A DNA stretch of 64,000 nt from Trichodelitschia bisporula (Eukaryota > Ascomycota > Dothideomycetes > Phaeotrichales > Phaeotrichaceae), in assembly GCA_010356995.1 (NCBI GenBank), contig ML996696.1, positions 2,364-66,363 of the forward strand, written 5' to 3'. This document shows, in pieces, positions 32,882 through 44,303 of this stretch. Position 1 is the stretch's first letter; every line of letters starts with the position of its first letter. The notes beneath the pieces are model-generated. The model saw only the letters and a program-made list of their open reading frames with translations, made no database searches and was not told the origin of the DNA. Both the position numbers and the translations under genes were made by a program.

Positions 32882-34125
32882 TTACGAGTGCCCCAGAATC
32901 GCCCGCGGCTTGTACGGCTCCTCGAGATACTTGATCTCCTCCTCTGTCAAGCTCTTCCCCGTGACTTCGATCGTTTCGTCCAGCCGCTTGATGCTGCTGA
33001 TGCCCACGATTGGGTTCGCTCCCTTGGCGATTGTCCATGCCAAAGCTACGGTCCCCATGCTCCACCCCCGCTTTTTGGCCACTTCTTCGACGCGCCCGAT
33101 GATTGCCTTGTCCACGTCGCTCAGAGGCGCTGTCGTCTTCCCGCGCTCCGTCTGCTCGGCGTCGAGGGGGCGCGCGAGATGGCCCCGGTACAGCGGCGCC
33201 CAGGGGATCAGCCCGACGCCAGACTCGGCGCAGAAGGGATTCATTTCGCGTTCCTCCTCGCGATACTGCGCTCGATCAGTCGTGATATCACAACGAAGGG
33301 GAAGGTAAGGCCACCCACGCAAAGCGAATACTGATTCTGCATGCTCACAAACTTCGTCCATCCGTTCTTCTCGGCTACGTATTGTAGGCGCTGGAACTGA
33401 TACGCCCACATGCTACTCGCGCCGATATACCGCACCTTCCCCGCCTGGACCAGATCGTGCAAAGCGCGCATGGTTTCCGCTTCGGGGGTGCGCTTGTCGT
33501 ACCGGTGGATCTGCAGGACGTCTATATAATCGGTTTGGAGACGGGAGAGAGAGGCGTCGACGGCGTTGAATATGGCGGCCCGGGACAGGCCGCCTTGGTT
33601 GACGTAATCCCGCGTGTCGCGCATTTGCGGGTAGCGGATGTGGACTACGTCGGGGGTTTCGCCTACCGTGCCGAAGCATTTACTCAGGATAATGACTTTG
33701 TGTCGCGGGATGGAGTATTTTTTTAAGGCTTTGCCGATGATTTCCTCAGACGTGCCGTTGGAGTACACGTTGGCTGTGTCCCAGCTATTCAGGCCGCGGT
33801 CGTAGGCCGCTTTGAGCAGCTCCATGGCCGCGGCTTCGTCGCTTTCAACCCATTTCATCCAGCTGTTCGACCCGAAGGACATGGCCCCTAGGATGGGGAC
33901 GCTGAGGCGCAGGCCGGAGGAGCCGAGGTTGGCGTAGGAGACTTTTGTTGCGTTTATGGACTCCTTTAGGGATTCGGGCATGTCGTCCTTGGTGGAGGGG
34001 GGGGGGAAGGAGACGAGGGGTTCGATGAGGGCCATGATGCTTTCAGCCGAAGATTCTTTGTTGTCAATTGGTGCTTCTGGGAATGTCTGCGGCAGAGCAA
34101 TGGGCCCAAGGGAGCTGCTCTTCAT
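32882..34125 (-). CDS. aldo/keto reductase
   Basis: Two exons (33319-34125 and 32882-33265, intron 53 nt) give 396 aa from the first ATG, or 366 aa from an in-frame ATG at 34035, which is nearer the family's usual start. NADPH-dependent oxidoreductase of the TIM-barrel AKR family, subgroup with yeast YPL088W-type and versiconal-hemiacetal-acetate-reductase-like enzymes. Seen: [20 protein letters not shown], the catalytic Asp/Tyr region [20 protein letters not shown], the Lys in [23 protein letters not shown], and [16 protein letters not shown] in the cofactor-binding part. The exons join as NQYSLC then [12 protein letters not shown], a conserved block. Substrate is not predictable from sequence. 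Confidence 0.9.
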
Positions 34126-34872
34126 ATACCCTATCTCCAGCAGCTACCCCGCACCTCCCATATCCCAGCTCCCCCCTCACTATCCTAGCTCTCGCAACAC
34201 GGAGTTAGCCGCATATAAAGCACACCCTAGCACCGGGCCCACGTTCCGTGCCCAGAACGACTTGATCCGCGAAGTGTGAGAGACTGGGCTGTGGGAACGA
34301 GGGGTGGAGAGCACGGGGAGATGGAGATACCCTTAATTCAGCCTTGTCTGCGCCGATATCCCCGCGATCGTCGCCGTGTTACCCGCCCCGCCCTACTCTA
34401 CCCGCCTCAATTCCTGCCATTCTCGAAGATAAACCAATTACCCATCCGGAATAACTATGCATTCCCAGATATAGATACACAAGCGACGTCACCGTCCAAT
34501 GCTATGAGACTAGGTAAGGCGTTATATCGCGCAAAAGCGCCACCACGCGGGACTCGGCACGGCGCGACGCGGGGCTTAGGCCGAGATCGGGTACCGGGTG
34601 GAGGGGTCGGGCCGGGGGGTAGAAGGAGAGAGAGGGGGGGGGCGCGGGCACTGAAGTAGAACTAGAACTAGTTCATACGATTGTGGAAAGCCCATTCCTC
34701 GCTCTTCCATCCCATGCTTCGTTAAATACAGCCCTATCCAAACCGTCATTACCAAGCCGTCCATGCCATGTCACCTCCCAAACCCGCACGCCAAAAAACC
34801 CAACCCAAAAGAAGTATCTACAGCTTCAGCTTCCCCCTTCCCTTTCCTCCCTCCCATTAAGAAAGATACAGC
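34126..34872. other. intergenic region
   Basis: Promoter side of the aldo/keto reductase gene and 3' flank of the carboxylesterase gene. It contains a short tandem GAACTAGAACTAG run near 34658 and G-rich runs near 34600-34650. No gene was recognised. Confidence 0.5.
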
Positions 34873-36730
34873 TTATGGTCCAAAATCCGCCGTCTGCCAC
34901 CAATCACACCGTCTATTCCGCGCATCATCCCTAACATCCTGCGTCCCATTCACACTCAAACTCTCAATATTCCCCCCATCATACTGCGGAATACTCCCCA
35001 CCCACGCCTCCCCAACCCCCGCCCACCCCGCACTCGGCTCCCCCCCCCTCGCAAAACTCGTAATCCACTCCTGCAACGCAAGCGCCGCGTCCACGCTCTC
35101 GAGCCCCGCGTCGAGGTTGACGAGGTTGGGAGGTTGCACGCCCTGGTCGTTGTAAAACGTGTATGCTACGTCCTGGCCGTGAAGGCCGGGGAGGATGTCG
35201 AAGCGGTAGCCCCAGGCGTGCGGGGCGGCGGAGTTGATGTACCGCGTGTTGCACACAAAGACTAGGTCCGCGACGGTTTGCGCGGAGCGCTGCGTCTCGT
35301 CTACGTACCCGTAGGACCCGTCGAAGACGGGCGGGTACAGGGTGGTGGCTATGTAGTCCAGCGTGGCGTTGGAAAGGAGCGGCAGGGCGGCTTTGACGCT
35401 AGCCCTGTACGTAGGATCCGAGGTCACGAACCAAGGCGTAAACAGCAAGCCTTCGTTTGCGTTGTGGCTGGCGAGGACTTTGATGCTCTTGTCGAAGTTA
35501 CCCGCTTTGATCAACCGCCCCGGCAAGTCGGGGACGAGGTCGCCGTCCACGGAGGGTCCGGGCCCGAAGGAGCCGTAGGGTTGCAGGGCGACGTAGATTG
35601 TGTTTGCGGTTATGAGGGCCGCGGAGGGGAGTTGGCGCGCCTGCTCGATGGTGGAGACGTTGAGGAGGCTGAGGTAGGTTTGGGTGTATTTTTCTTGCAG
35701 TAGGGGGGAGGGGGTGGGGAGGAAGCCGGGGGATTGCATGATGGCGCGGTGGAAGGGGTTGTCGGTTCCGCCATAGGCCTAAGGGGGTCAGCGGCGTTGC
35801 ATCCAGGAAAAGGAAAGACGTACCGTGATTTGGTGCAAGATACTCGCACCCCCCGCACTCTCCCCGATAACCGTAACCTGATCCGGATCGCCCCCAAAAT
35901 CCGCGATATGATCCTGCACCCACTGCAACGCAAACCTTTGATCATGCAACCCTGCATTCGCCGTCCCCGCCTTCTGTACACTCGGCCCCCCAAGCCACCC
36001 CAACATACCCAAGCGATAATTGATCGCCACAAACACCACACTATCATTCCCGCGATGAATCAACCCGGCCGGATTCCCCCCATTCGTCCCACTCTTATCC
36101 CCCGCCACAAACCCCCCCCCATATATCCACACAATAACCGGCGCGCCATTGCCCTTCTGGTGCTCAAACACACGCCGCGGGACCACAACATCGAGGAACA
36201 GACAATCTTCCGTGGTGCGCGGATCCGGCGCCCCGACCCCGCCGCTCGGCAGCGCCGTGCTCACGTTGATCGGCAGCCCGAGCAGGTACTCGGGGATGAA
36301 CTGCGCGGCCTGGAGTTCCCAGGCCGGGGTCGCCTGGGGACATATGCGGCCCACCTCGCCGGTTTGCACGGAGCGGTCCTTGGCCGGCGGGGCCGGGAGC
36401 GCGAAGCGTAGGTCGCCGACTGGGGGCGCGGCGTAGCGGATGTTGGAGAAGTTGTAGAAGCGGCCCGATTCCTGCTGCGATTAGTCGGGACGGAAGATTG
36501 GGGGAGGCGCATACGTTGTAGAAGGTCGCGCGCTGCAGCGTGTAGCCCAGGTCCACGACGGGCAGCTTTGGCGGACCACCAGGACCACCACCTGGAGGGC
36601 CACCGCCGGGAGGACCACCCGGCCCACCATGTCCCGGCCCACCATGCCCACCATGGCCATGCTCATCGACCTCCCCCGTCGGGCGCGCACACACCAACGC
36701 GGCAAAACCAAGAAGTACAGCAGCCTTCAT
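34873..36730 (-). CDS. secreted type-B carboxylesterase/lipase
   Basis: Three exons (36515-36730, 35824-36474, 34873-35778; introns 40 and 45 nt) give 590 aa. A signal peptide (MKAAVLLGFAALVCARP) is followed by a Gly/Pro/His-rich spacer (residues about 24-55). The catalytic domain shows YNFSNIRYAAPPVGDLRFA, TTEDCLFLDVVVP, the oxyanion region VIVWIYGGGFVAGDKS, the nucleophile elbow VTVIGESAGGASI (Ser), and LASHNANEGLLF in the acid region. This is the alpha/beta-hydrolase family of cholinesterases and Candida-type lipases. A TATAATA box on the minus strand (near 36790) lies about 60 bp upstream of the ATG. The Gly-rich spacer is not usual for the family. Substrate unknown. Confidence 0.92.
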
Positions 36731-37575
36731 TATCGTCGTCTGAAACCCCACAATTGCCTAACCCATTAACCGCGCGGGCACCCACTTCTATTATACCGCC
36801 CCGCCCCCCGCCCACACGCGCTAAAAACAAACCCGCGAGCACAGCATCATGACAGCACGCCTGGCCCCACCGACCCGCCTGCCCTTTCCACACCCCGCCC
36901 CGCGCCGCGCGATCGCCGCCATGGCGCGGGTGGAAGGTGGAATCGGGGAATGGAGGGGGGAGGCCGGCGCCTGCGGGATTGGGCGGTGGGGACGTGACAA
37001 GCGAGGGAGCCAGCCTTGGCAGCCTGGCGGGCGGCGTGAGTGTTCACCGCGGGCATCCGGCAAGGCACGAACGGGCGCGGGTGTTCAACGGCGGGGCGAT
37101 CGGGGGGGAAAGTCATGGCCGCCCCAGGTATGCATCGATACGTATCAGGGAGGTAACGACTTTCCCGGATGGCCCAGGGCCGACCGGGTCACTGGTGCGT
37201 GCCAGGCTGCCAGCCCCGGCGCGCTGGCAGCGGCTTTACGTCCGGCATCCCCTTCCCGCCAATCTGCTTTCGGGAGGTGGCTGGGGGATGTCAAAAAAAT
37301 TCAGCCGTGCCGCGGGCTGTCATGCTCGTGGCCCTGTTTCCTGTAGGGCGGACGTGGGTAGCGTGGCCGAGGGTTAGTGGCGGGGTTGCTGGGGCTGAGG
37401 AATCGCGGTGAGATGGTGGGGGGCGGGGGGGAGGGGGGATTGGGGCTGGATATTGGATATTGGATATTGGATATGGGGACGCTAGATAAGAGCGCGGATG
37501 TGTGCTTCATGTTGCTTTGAGACAGAACGACAGCGTGCGAGAGAGATCGCAAAGCATTCGCGACTCAACGACGAG

Positions 37576-37603
37576 GTTGTCCCGTCGCGTGGGACGGGAC
37601 AAC
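37576..37603. terminator. perfect hairpin, 11-bp arms
   Basis: GTTGTCCCGTC and its exact reverse complement GACGGGACAAC are separated by the 6-base loop GCGTGG. It lies far from any recognised gene. The feature class is a placeholder: it could be a transcript hairpin, a protein site or a small element end. Confidence 0.5.
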
Positions 37604-38984
37604 AATACGCTACGTCAGAGCGGAGACCCCGGCGTTGCTAGGGGCGGGGAAGCCCCCAGCACCGGAATTAATTAACTCCAAAAATATGCGCACACCTCCC
37701 GCCTTAGGACATGCCGACCGTCATGAATCGGGGGCGATCATCGCGATGGGTTTTCCTCAAGCGATGGATGCGAGATGGGCAGATCAGGAAGCTGGTGGTT
37801 TGCGTCGCGGCGATGAGTGAAAGAGTTGTTATTTGCAGAGACAACAATGATGACGGCTGGGATTGCATGCAAGCGAGGCTGGCGTGGCGGCATGAACGAG
37901 GCCCGGCGATTTGGCGAGCAACGGCTGGTGGCTGGTGACAGCGAACGTCGGCTTGCGAGCTTACAGCGCTTGCGCGGTTTAACGCGGCACATATTGCGAG
38001 GAAGCAAGCGTGCAGTGGCACAGCTGTCAAGAGCATCCATGCTCACGAAAAGGCTTGACGATATTGAATTTCCGGTTCGGGAAGCAGAATTGACCCGGAA
38101 TCCTGAATTTTAGTGCGCGGGGAGAAGACGTTACGAATCTCATTGACTGTGCTGGTGCCGTCTTCCGAGAGAGGACAGGTACTTCATCGCGGAACTGGGC
38201 CGGTGAAAGGTGCGATTCAAGCCAGGCGTTCCTATGGATCTTGCAGTCAGATCCTTTGTTGAGCTGAGATCCCTCTGTTGAGCTGAACCTCGTGCAGTGG
38301 ACATGTCGCTGACGTGCCGTCGACGTGCGCAGGATGTGCAGTTCAACGGTTGCTCCGCTAGGAAGCTGGGTGTTTAGCCGCCTTTGAAGACTGATTGAGG
38401 GCGCTTCTCTCCAAGTCAAAGAGATTGGGCCACAAATATGATCCGATGGAGAAAAGCGCTGCTGTCGAAAAACGGGATGCGGGACGCATCGCGTCAAACT
38501 CGAGATTCACCGGTGGCAACTCCGCAGCGCCTACCTTGCTCCATGCAGCTTGACGTGCCTTGCTGATCGCTGTGAGTGAGAATTCCGTCCCAGAGCATGG
38601 CCAGTTGTTGACATATCCGACATCTCCGAGGGAATCCGCCAGAAAACTCGAAGCGACGCATCCGCCGGTAACGTGACACGACGTCCATGGACCACACATT
38701 GCAAAGCGTGCAACAAAAGGCGAGCCTGGACCGATATGCAAAAGGGAAGGTGCAGTCGCTCTAATATCCATTGGTTCTGCAATTTTTGCACGTTGTGGAT
38801 ATCGTTAATATTCGGCGTGATCTCGTTCGACTTGCTGCTGATTGTGCCTGTCAATGCCGTGTTCGGGGCGATCATGCATGGCATTTCTGCGCAGAATGGC
38901 GTTTGCCATCAGATTGCTTATCGGAGAAGGCGGCTGCGACGAGGAACGTCGGCGATATGCGCAGGAGTAGGAGCAAAGGAAGAA

Positions 38985-39104
38985 GATGAAGATGAAGATG
39001 AAGATGAAGATGAAGATGAAGATGAAGATGAAGGTGAAGGTGAAGGTGAAGGTGAAGGTGAAGGTGAAGGTGAAGATGAAGATGAAGATGAAGATGAAGA
39101 TGAA
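38985..39104. repeat. hexanucleotide satellite in three homogeneous blocks
   Basis: Twenty perfect 6-bp units: eight GATGAA (38985-39032), seven GGTGAA (39033-39074) and five GATGAA (39075-39104). The variant unit forms one uninterrupted internal block. On the plus strand it would encode Glu-Asp and Glu-Gly dipeptides. Confidence 0.95.
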
Positions 39105-39414
39105 GCAGAGATGAAGCTCTGACCAGAATAAAGCTGTGAAGCGTGAAGACGGAGAGATGTCACGGCTTCAACCATCGTCGATAGCTTCCAATCACCATCA
39201 CATAGTAGCTGACTGTTCGCTGACGGCACCGGGTAGCACCTTACCCTCGTCGATAAGAAAGCGCCCCGCTCGCCGTCATAGCCCCATCATGGCAGGCAGG
39301 GCACCAGCATCATTCGATGAGCAACACCAAAAGATATAACTAAACTCCGCCCCATCCGCATATCTTCATCGCCCAAACCTACATCCACCACTCCCCTCCC
39401 CAAATTCTGCTATC

Positions 39415-41315
39415 ATGGACGTTCGTACGGCAGAGCTCAAAGAGCCAATTACTGTCGCAGAGGTACCCCACTGCCTTCCCGCCCACTCCCGCTTGCCCCG
39501 CTCATCACATGCCAGTACCTCTTCCGCCGCCTACACGAGGTCGGCGTGCGCTCCGTCCACGGCCTGCCCGGCGACTACAATCTCGTTGCGCTAGACTACC
39601 TAACAAACTCGGGCCTACGCTGGGTGGGGAACTGCAACGAGCTCAATGCAGGTAACGGCGTCCGCTCCCTCCTGAACTCAACCGCTGAACAAAGCAAGGT
39701 TATGCGGCCGACGGCTATGCGCGCGTCAAGGGCATCGCCGCCATTGTCACGACGTTCGGCGTCGGTGAGCTCTCGACCCTGAATGCTATCGCTGGCGCGT
39801 ACTCTGAGTACGTGCCTGTGGTGCACATCGTCGGCTACCCGTCGACTGTGTCGCAGCGCAATGGCATGCTGCTCCACCACACGCTGGGCAACGGCGACTA
39901 CACCGTCTTCTCCACCATGAGCCGGCCCATTTCGTGCGCCGTCAGCCTGCTCAATGATCCTATGGATGCGGCGAGCCTGATCGATCATGCTATTAGCCAG
40001 TGCTACCTCCACAGCCGGCCTGTGTACATTTCCCTGCCCACGGACATTGTGGAGAAGAAGATTGAGGGCGCGAGGCTGAAGAAGTCGCTGGATCTCGAGT
40101 ACCCTCCCAACGAGGGCGAAAAGGAGGACTACGTTGTTGCGGTGGTGCTCAAGTACCTGCGTGAGGCCACGAACCCAGTGATTCTGGTGGACGCGTGCGC
40201 CATCCGTCACCGAGTGAGCCGCCCCTTCCCTCTGTCCCAATCGTCCCTTCCCTCTGTCACGATCGTCCCTTCCCTACTAATCCGCCACCCCGCGCCAGGC
40301 CCTCAAGGAAACCCACGAGTTGATCAAAACCTCCGGCCTACCAACCTTCGTCACGCCCATGGGCAAAGGCGCCGTCGATGAAACCCTCCCCAACTACGGC
40401 GGCGTGTACGCCGGCAGCGGATCCAACGCCGGCGTGCGCAAGGCCGTCGAGTCCTCGGACTTGGTCCTGACCATCGGGTCCATCAAGAGCGACTTCAACA
40501 CCGCGGGCTTCACGTACCGCATCAGTGATCTCAACAGTGTCGACCTGCACTCCTCTTTTGTGCGTGTACGCTACAGCGAGTACCCCGGTGTGCGCATGAA
40601 CGGCGTGCTCCACAAGGTGGCCTTGCACCTCGGTCAGCTGAAGGTCAAGGCTGGCCCCGTGCCGAACAATACGATCCCGGACGCCGAGAGCAAGTCGAGC
40701 GATCCCACCATCACACAAGCCTGGTTCTGGCCCCGCCTCGGCCAGTGGCTGTGCGAGAACGATGTGGTGATTACCGAGACAGGCACCGCCAACTTTGGCA
40801 TCTGGGAGACGCGCTTTCCGAAAGGCGTCACGGCCATTAGCCAGGTGCTGTGGGGGAGTATTGGGTACGCGACGGGTGCGTGTCAGGGCGCGGCGCTGGC
40901 GGCCAAGGAGGTGGGCATCAATCGCACCATCTTGTTCACCGGCGACGGGAGCTTCCAACTCACGGCGCAAGAGGTCAGCACGATGCTGAAGCTGCGTCTC
41001 AACCCCATCATCTTCATCATCTGCAACAAGGGGTACACGATCGAGCGGTACATCCACGGCTGGGACGCGGGGTACAACGATGTGCAGGAGTGGGACTACA
41101 AGGGCATTCCGGCTGTGTTTGGCGCCGCCAAGGGCCAGGCACAGACCTATGTTGTCAAGTCGAAGGAGGACGTTGAGAAGCTGTTTACGGATAAGGATTT
41201 TAGCGCCCCGATGAGCGATAAGTTGCGCTTTGTGGAGTTGCATATCCCGCGCGACGATGCGCCGGAGGCGTTGAAGAGCACGGCTGAGGCGGCGGCGAAG
41301 CGGAATGCCGAATGA
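39415..41315 (+). CDS. pyruvate decarboxylase
   Basis: Four exons (39415-39462, 39516-39651, 39699-40213, 40299-41315; introns 53, 47 and 85 nt) give 571 aa. Thiamine-diphosphate enzyme that converts pyruvate to acetaldehyde and CO2, the entry to ethanol fermentation. Seen: [16 protein letters not shown], the cofactor glutamate in [31 protein letters not shown] with paired His of the active site, and the ThDP/Mg site [14 protein letters not shown] ending in [16 protein letters not shown]. The linker segment AGPVPNNTI differs from yeast PDC but the length is normal. Codon use is strongly biased, suggesting high expression. Intron 3 holds a twofold repeat of about 25 bp (CCCTTCCCTCTGTC...). A related ThDP decarboxylase (indolepyruvate type) is less likely. 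Confidence 0.95.
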
Positions 41316-42036
41316 GCGGACGCGGGCTGTGTTAAGTGAGGCTGCGAGAGCGAGCAGGTAGAGCTGATCGGAACGGGTAGGAATGCACCCAGATAGACAA
41401 ATGAACGAAGCTACGATGTCCTCATGCATGACGTTTTCCAACCTGCCCTTCTAATCGGGAACGCGAACATGACCCGTGTGCGTACCGCTTCTCCGGAATA
41501 TAAAGCTTCGACTTCCGGACTTCTGGAGCTGATGCGAAGCGTATTTCATCATCGTCTTTGGCGCGCCAGGCGGTGGGAAAGAATGGCCTGTTGCTTGTAA
41601 TGTGGACATGAGGAAGGAGCATTGCTAGACTGGAAGGAACAGGCCGGACATGATGTAATGGGCTCATGATAGAGGGAAGGAGAATCGGAAGATATTCGCC
41701 ACATCGTGTATATAATCTCGAGCATGTCTTTCCCTCTTCCTCTCTTCCTCTCTTCCTCTCTTCCTCTCTTCCTCTCTTCCTCTCTTCGTCTTTACTTCAA
41801 TCTTCAGTTTACAGTTGCCTCCGCACGTAACGAGCCTTTACTCCCATCATCTGCCTATTATAGCCTCTGCGATAGCGGAGGTTACATATGGTCTATCGAT
41901 GGTCGGTCGATGCAGATATGCCGGTGAGCTCAAAGATGTTCCGGCTATCCACGTTCCGATTGAGTTCTGCACGAACTGAACGGTTTTGACGCACACCCTC
42001 CTCACCATACACCCACTTCCTCACCATACACCCACT
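41316..42036. other. tail-to-tail intergenic region with CT-rich tandem repeat
   Basis: Convergent 3' flanks of pyruvate decarboxylase and the MFS gene. Around 41729-41788 the 8-bp unit CTCTTCCT repeats about seven times. A CACCCACTTCCTCACCATA run duplicates near 42000. No gene was recognised. Confidence 0.6.
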
Positions 42037-43380
42037 TCACACACCATCCCCACTTCCCTCTCTCCTAGTCTTCCTTCCCAACATCCACTTCGCACGCCCC
42101 AACATCCCCGCGCCCAAAAGCATGACCCCTCCGCAAAACCCGCCCATCCCGCCATAACCCCCCTTCCCAATTAACGCCCCACCTACCGGCCCCCCCGCCA
42201 ACCCCGCAAAACTCACCACGGCACACACAACCCCAAGCCTCGCCCCGCCCCCACCAAACGCAGTACTGCTCGCCTGAAATAGCGCCTGGCACGCACCAGC
42301 CAGAAACCCGTATACGGCGGCCCAGGCCCAAAACCCAGGCATCGAACGCACACCCGCCCACGCCGCGAACACGATCCCTGTTGCGGCGACTGTCGGGATC
42401 TGCACGCCTAATGCACTGCCCAGCCGGTCCGCGAGCAAGGCGGGTAGGATGCGGCCCGGTATCCCCGCGGCGTTGACGAGCAGGAGGATGTGGAAGGTGG
42501 ATGCCTGGCTGGCCCCGAGGGTCGAGGCGTAGGCCCTCGCGAACCAGTACCCGCTGTACAGGCCGAGAAAGGCGAGGAACGTCCCCGCACAAAAAAGGGC
42601 GAAGGCTGGGCTGCGCAGGGCGGTGATGTCGAGGAGGGGTTGTTTGGCAGCCGGGCGAGCAAGGGGTGGAGGGCGGGAGAACGGGCCGGTGAGAGCGGCA
42701 ATGAGGAGCATGACGGCGGCCATGGCACGGAGGGTCCAGGGCGCGCCGATTTGCGGGAGAAGCGACGAGGCTAGGGCGGGGAAGAGGATGCCGCCTGTGC
42801 CGCCGCCCGATGCGACTAAGGAGAGGGCGAGGGTGCGGTTCGGGGAGAAGGAGAAGTGCGATGCTACTAGGGCGACGGCGGGGCAGAAGAGGAGGCCGTT
42901 TCCCAGACCCATTAGGAGGCCTTGGGTTAGGAAGAGGGTCGGGAAGTGGGTGGTGGTGAAGGAGGCGGAGAGATGAGATACTGTTTGCAGGGTTAGGCCG
43001 AGGAGGAGGGTGGGCCTGTGATAGCCGGCGTCCAGGAGGCGGCCGGAGAGGGGGGCGAGAGCGAAGATGAGGAAGAGTTGGGTTGTGCCTATCCAGGCGA
43101 TGGTGGAGGGGGGGAGGGAGAGGGTGGACACGTAGTAGGGTTGAAAGATGCCGAAGGAGAGGGTGGTGCCGAAGGTGTTTATGTTTATTAGGTGGGAGAG
43201 GAGGACTTGGAGCCAGGCTGAGCGGGGGGTGGAAGTTACGGACGAGGCTGACATATCGGCAGTGATGAGCACTTCGGCCGCTTTGGGAGCATCTTCAAAG
43301 GCCTCGGAGCTGGACTCGATGTCGTCTTTCCGTGGGCCCGATCCAGTGAAGGGATCTTGGGGCCGCGGAGAGGATGCCAT
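42037..43380 (-). CDS. MFS transporter, monocarboxylate-transporter-like
   Basis: A single-exon gene of 447 aa. The N-terminal 70 residues are acidic and cytosolic. Twelve hydrophobic segments follow, starting WLQVLLSHLININTFGTTLSFGIFQPYY (FGIFQPYY is typical of fungal MCT-type MFS). The first half carries LSGRLLDAGYHRPTLLLGL in the loop 2-3 motif position and GLLMGLGNGLLFCPAVAL. The second half carries LRSPAFALFCAGTFLAFLGLY and NAAGIPGRILPALLADRLG, the usual motif of this subfamily. The start at 43380 (MASSPRP) gives a normal N terminus; 43410 is possible. The substrate is unknown. It is divergent from a secreted FAD oxidoreductase gene about 0.9 kb away. Confidence 0.88.
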   Translation of the reverse strand: MASSPRPQDPFTGSGPRKDDIESSSEAFEDAPKAAEVLITADMSASSVTSTPRSAWLQVLLSHLININTFGTTLSFGIFQPYYVSTLSLPPSTIAWIGTTQLFLIFALAPLSGRLLDAGYHRPTLLLGLTLQTVSHLSASFTTTHFPTLFLTQGLLMGLGNGLLFCPAVALVASHFSFSPNRTLALSLVASGGGTGGILFPALASSLLPQIGAPWTLRAMAAVMLLIAALTGPFSRPPPLARPAAKQPLLDITALRSPAFALFCAGTFLAFLGLYSGYWFARAYASTLGASQASTFHILLLVNAAGIPGRILPALLADRLGSALGVQIPTVAATGIVFAAWAGVRSMPGFWAWAAVYGFLAGACQALFQASSTAFGGGGARLGVVCAVVSFAGLAGGPVGGALIGKGGYGGMGGFCGGVMLLGAGMLGRAKWMLGRKTRREGSGDGV

Positions 43381-44303
43381 TTCCAAGAGCAGAGTGAGAG
43401 GAGTGCACACAACCTACCTCCTCAGTGCCGCCGGCAGCAGTCATCTTGAGTATGCACCGTGTTGTATCATGGTGCTGAATGCAGACACCGCCGTCCTGCA
43501 TTAGTCAGGAAAAAGACCTGCATGTAGTGAGCTGTACGCTGCTAGTCCGGTTAGCGAGATCGGATATGCACGATAGATATTACGGCCGGGTGAGCGGGAT
43601 GCAAGTTGCGGATCATGCCTTCTGTTGTGGTGATGGCGACATGGGTGGAATATCAATTGCCCGGTAGTGATGTTGGTGTTTCGGCTTCAACTTTTAACTT
43701 CAACCTCAGTGTGTTAAATGAGTAAAATTCCAGCACAGGCTGAAAGGCATCAAGAATGTGCCGAAGACTGATGAGGAGCCCAATGAAGCATATGAACCCG
43801 ATTTTTGAGGTCGATCGCTCCCGGGCCGGCTTCTGGCCCGGGCCGATGTCGGTGACCACCCGAAGTGGCATTCTCTCCGACATTAACATCTGATCGCGAA
43901 TTCTTATCTCAATATACCATTTGCCATCTTCAACAGCTCGCTAACACAAAGCCCGTCCCCGTCCTTCTAACAACCCGCAGCAATATACCACGCCCGGCCT
44001 TTCCTTCTCCCTCTATCCAAAACAGGCACGCTCCCCCAAAAGTAGCCGAAGCGCAACCGCCAGCCTCGCCTACCGAACTCGACCCTAATGAAGCACTCTA
44101 TGCCCGGCGGCTAGGCCCGCGCTTCACACCCGGTAGCATCGTCCCGGCGCACGTGCTGCCCCTGCGCCACTCTGTACGCAATCTCGCTTCCTCCCGAGCC
44201 CGCGCCATGTGCGCGGCCGAAGCGGTCGCCGGAGCGGTCTTATGCTGCCTCTCCCCACCGCCGCCGGCCCTGCCGCCCGCCCACCGTCCTTTCCGTCGGA
44301 GCC
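43381..44303. promoter_or_regulatory. divergent promoter region, MFS and FAD oxidoreductase
   Basis: About 0.9 kb between two divergent starts. It contains a GC hairpin at 43820-43842 (CCCGGGCC / GGCCCGGG, 7-base loop). A plus-strand frame from 43865 runs into the oxidoreductase in another frame and shows no family content. Confidence 0.5.

Larger units (their letters stand above)
36731..39414. other. gene-poor region of about 2.7 kb
   Basis: The carboxylesterase promoter is at the left and the pyruvate decarboxylase promoter at the right. In between are GC-rich overlapping frames with no family content, a fourfold TGGATAT run near 37447-37474, a perfect hairpin at 37576-37603 and a hexanucleotide satellite at 38985-39104. 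A plus-strand frame at 38673-39122 has one hydrophobic stretch but runs into the satellite and is not accepted as a gene. Confidence 0.5.

Noticed and set aside
38673-39122. 149-residue plus-strand frame with one hydrophobic stretch and a Glu-Asp/Glu-Gly tail
   Set aside because: The tail is just the hexanucleotide satellite read in frame; the rest has no recognised family, promoter or start context.
40338-41441. 367-residue antisense frame over pyruvate decarboxylase
   Set aside because: Mirror of a strongly biased highly expressed gene; no protein-family content.
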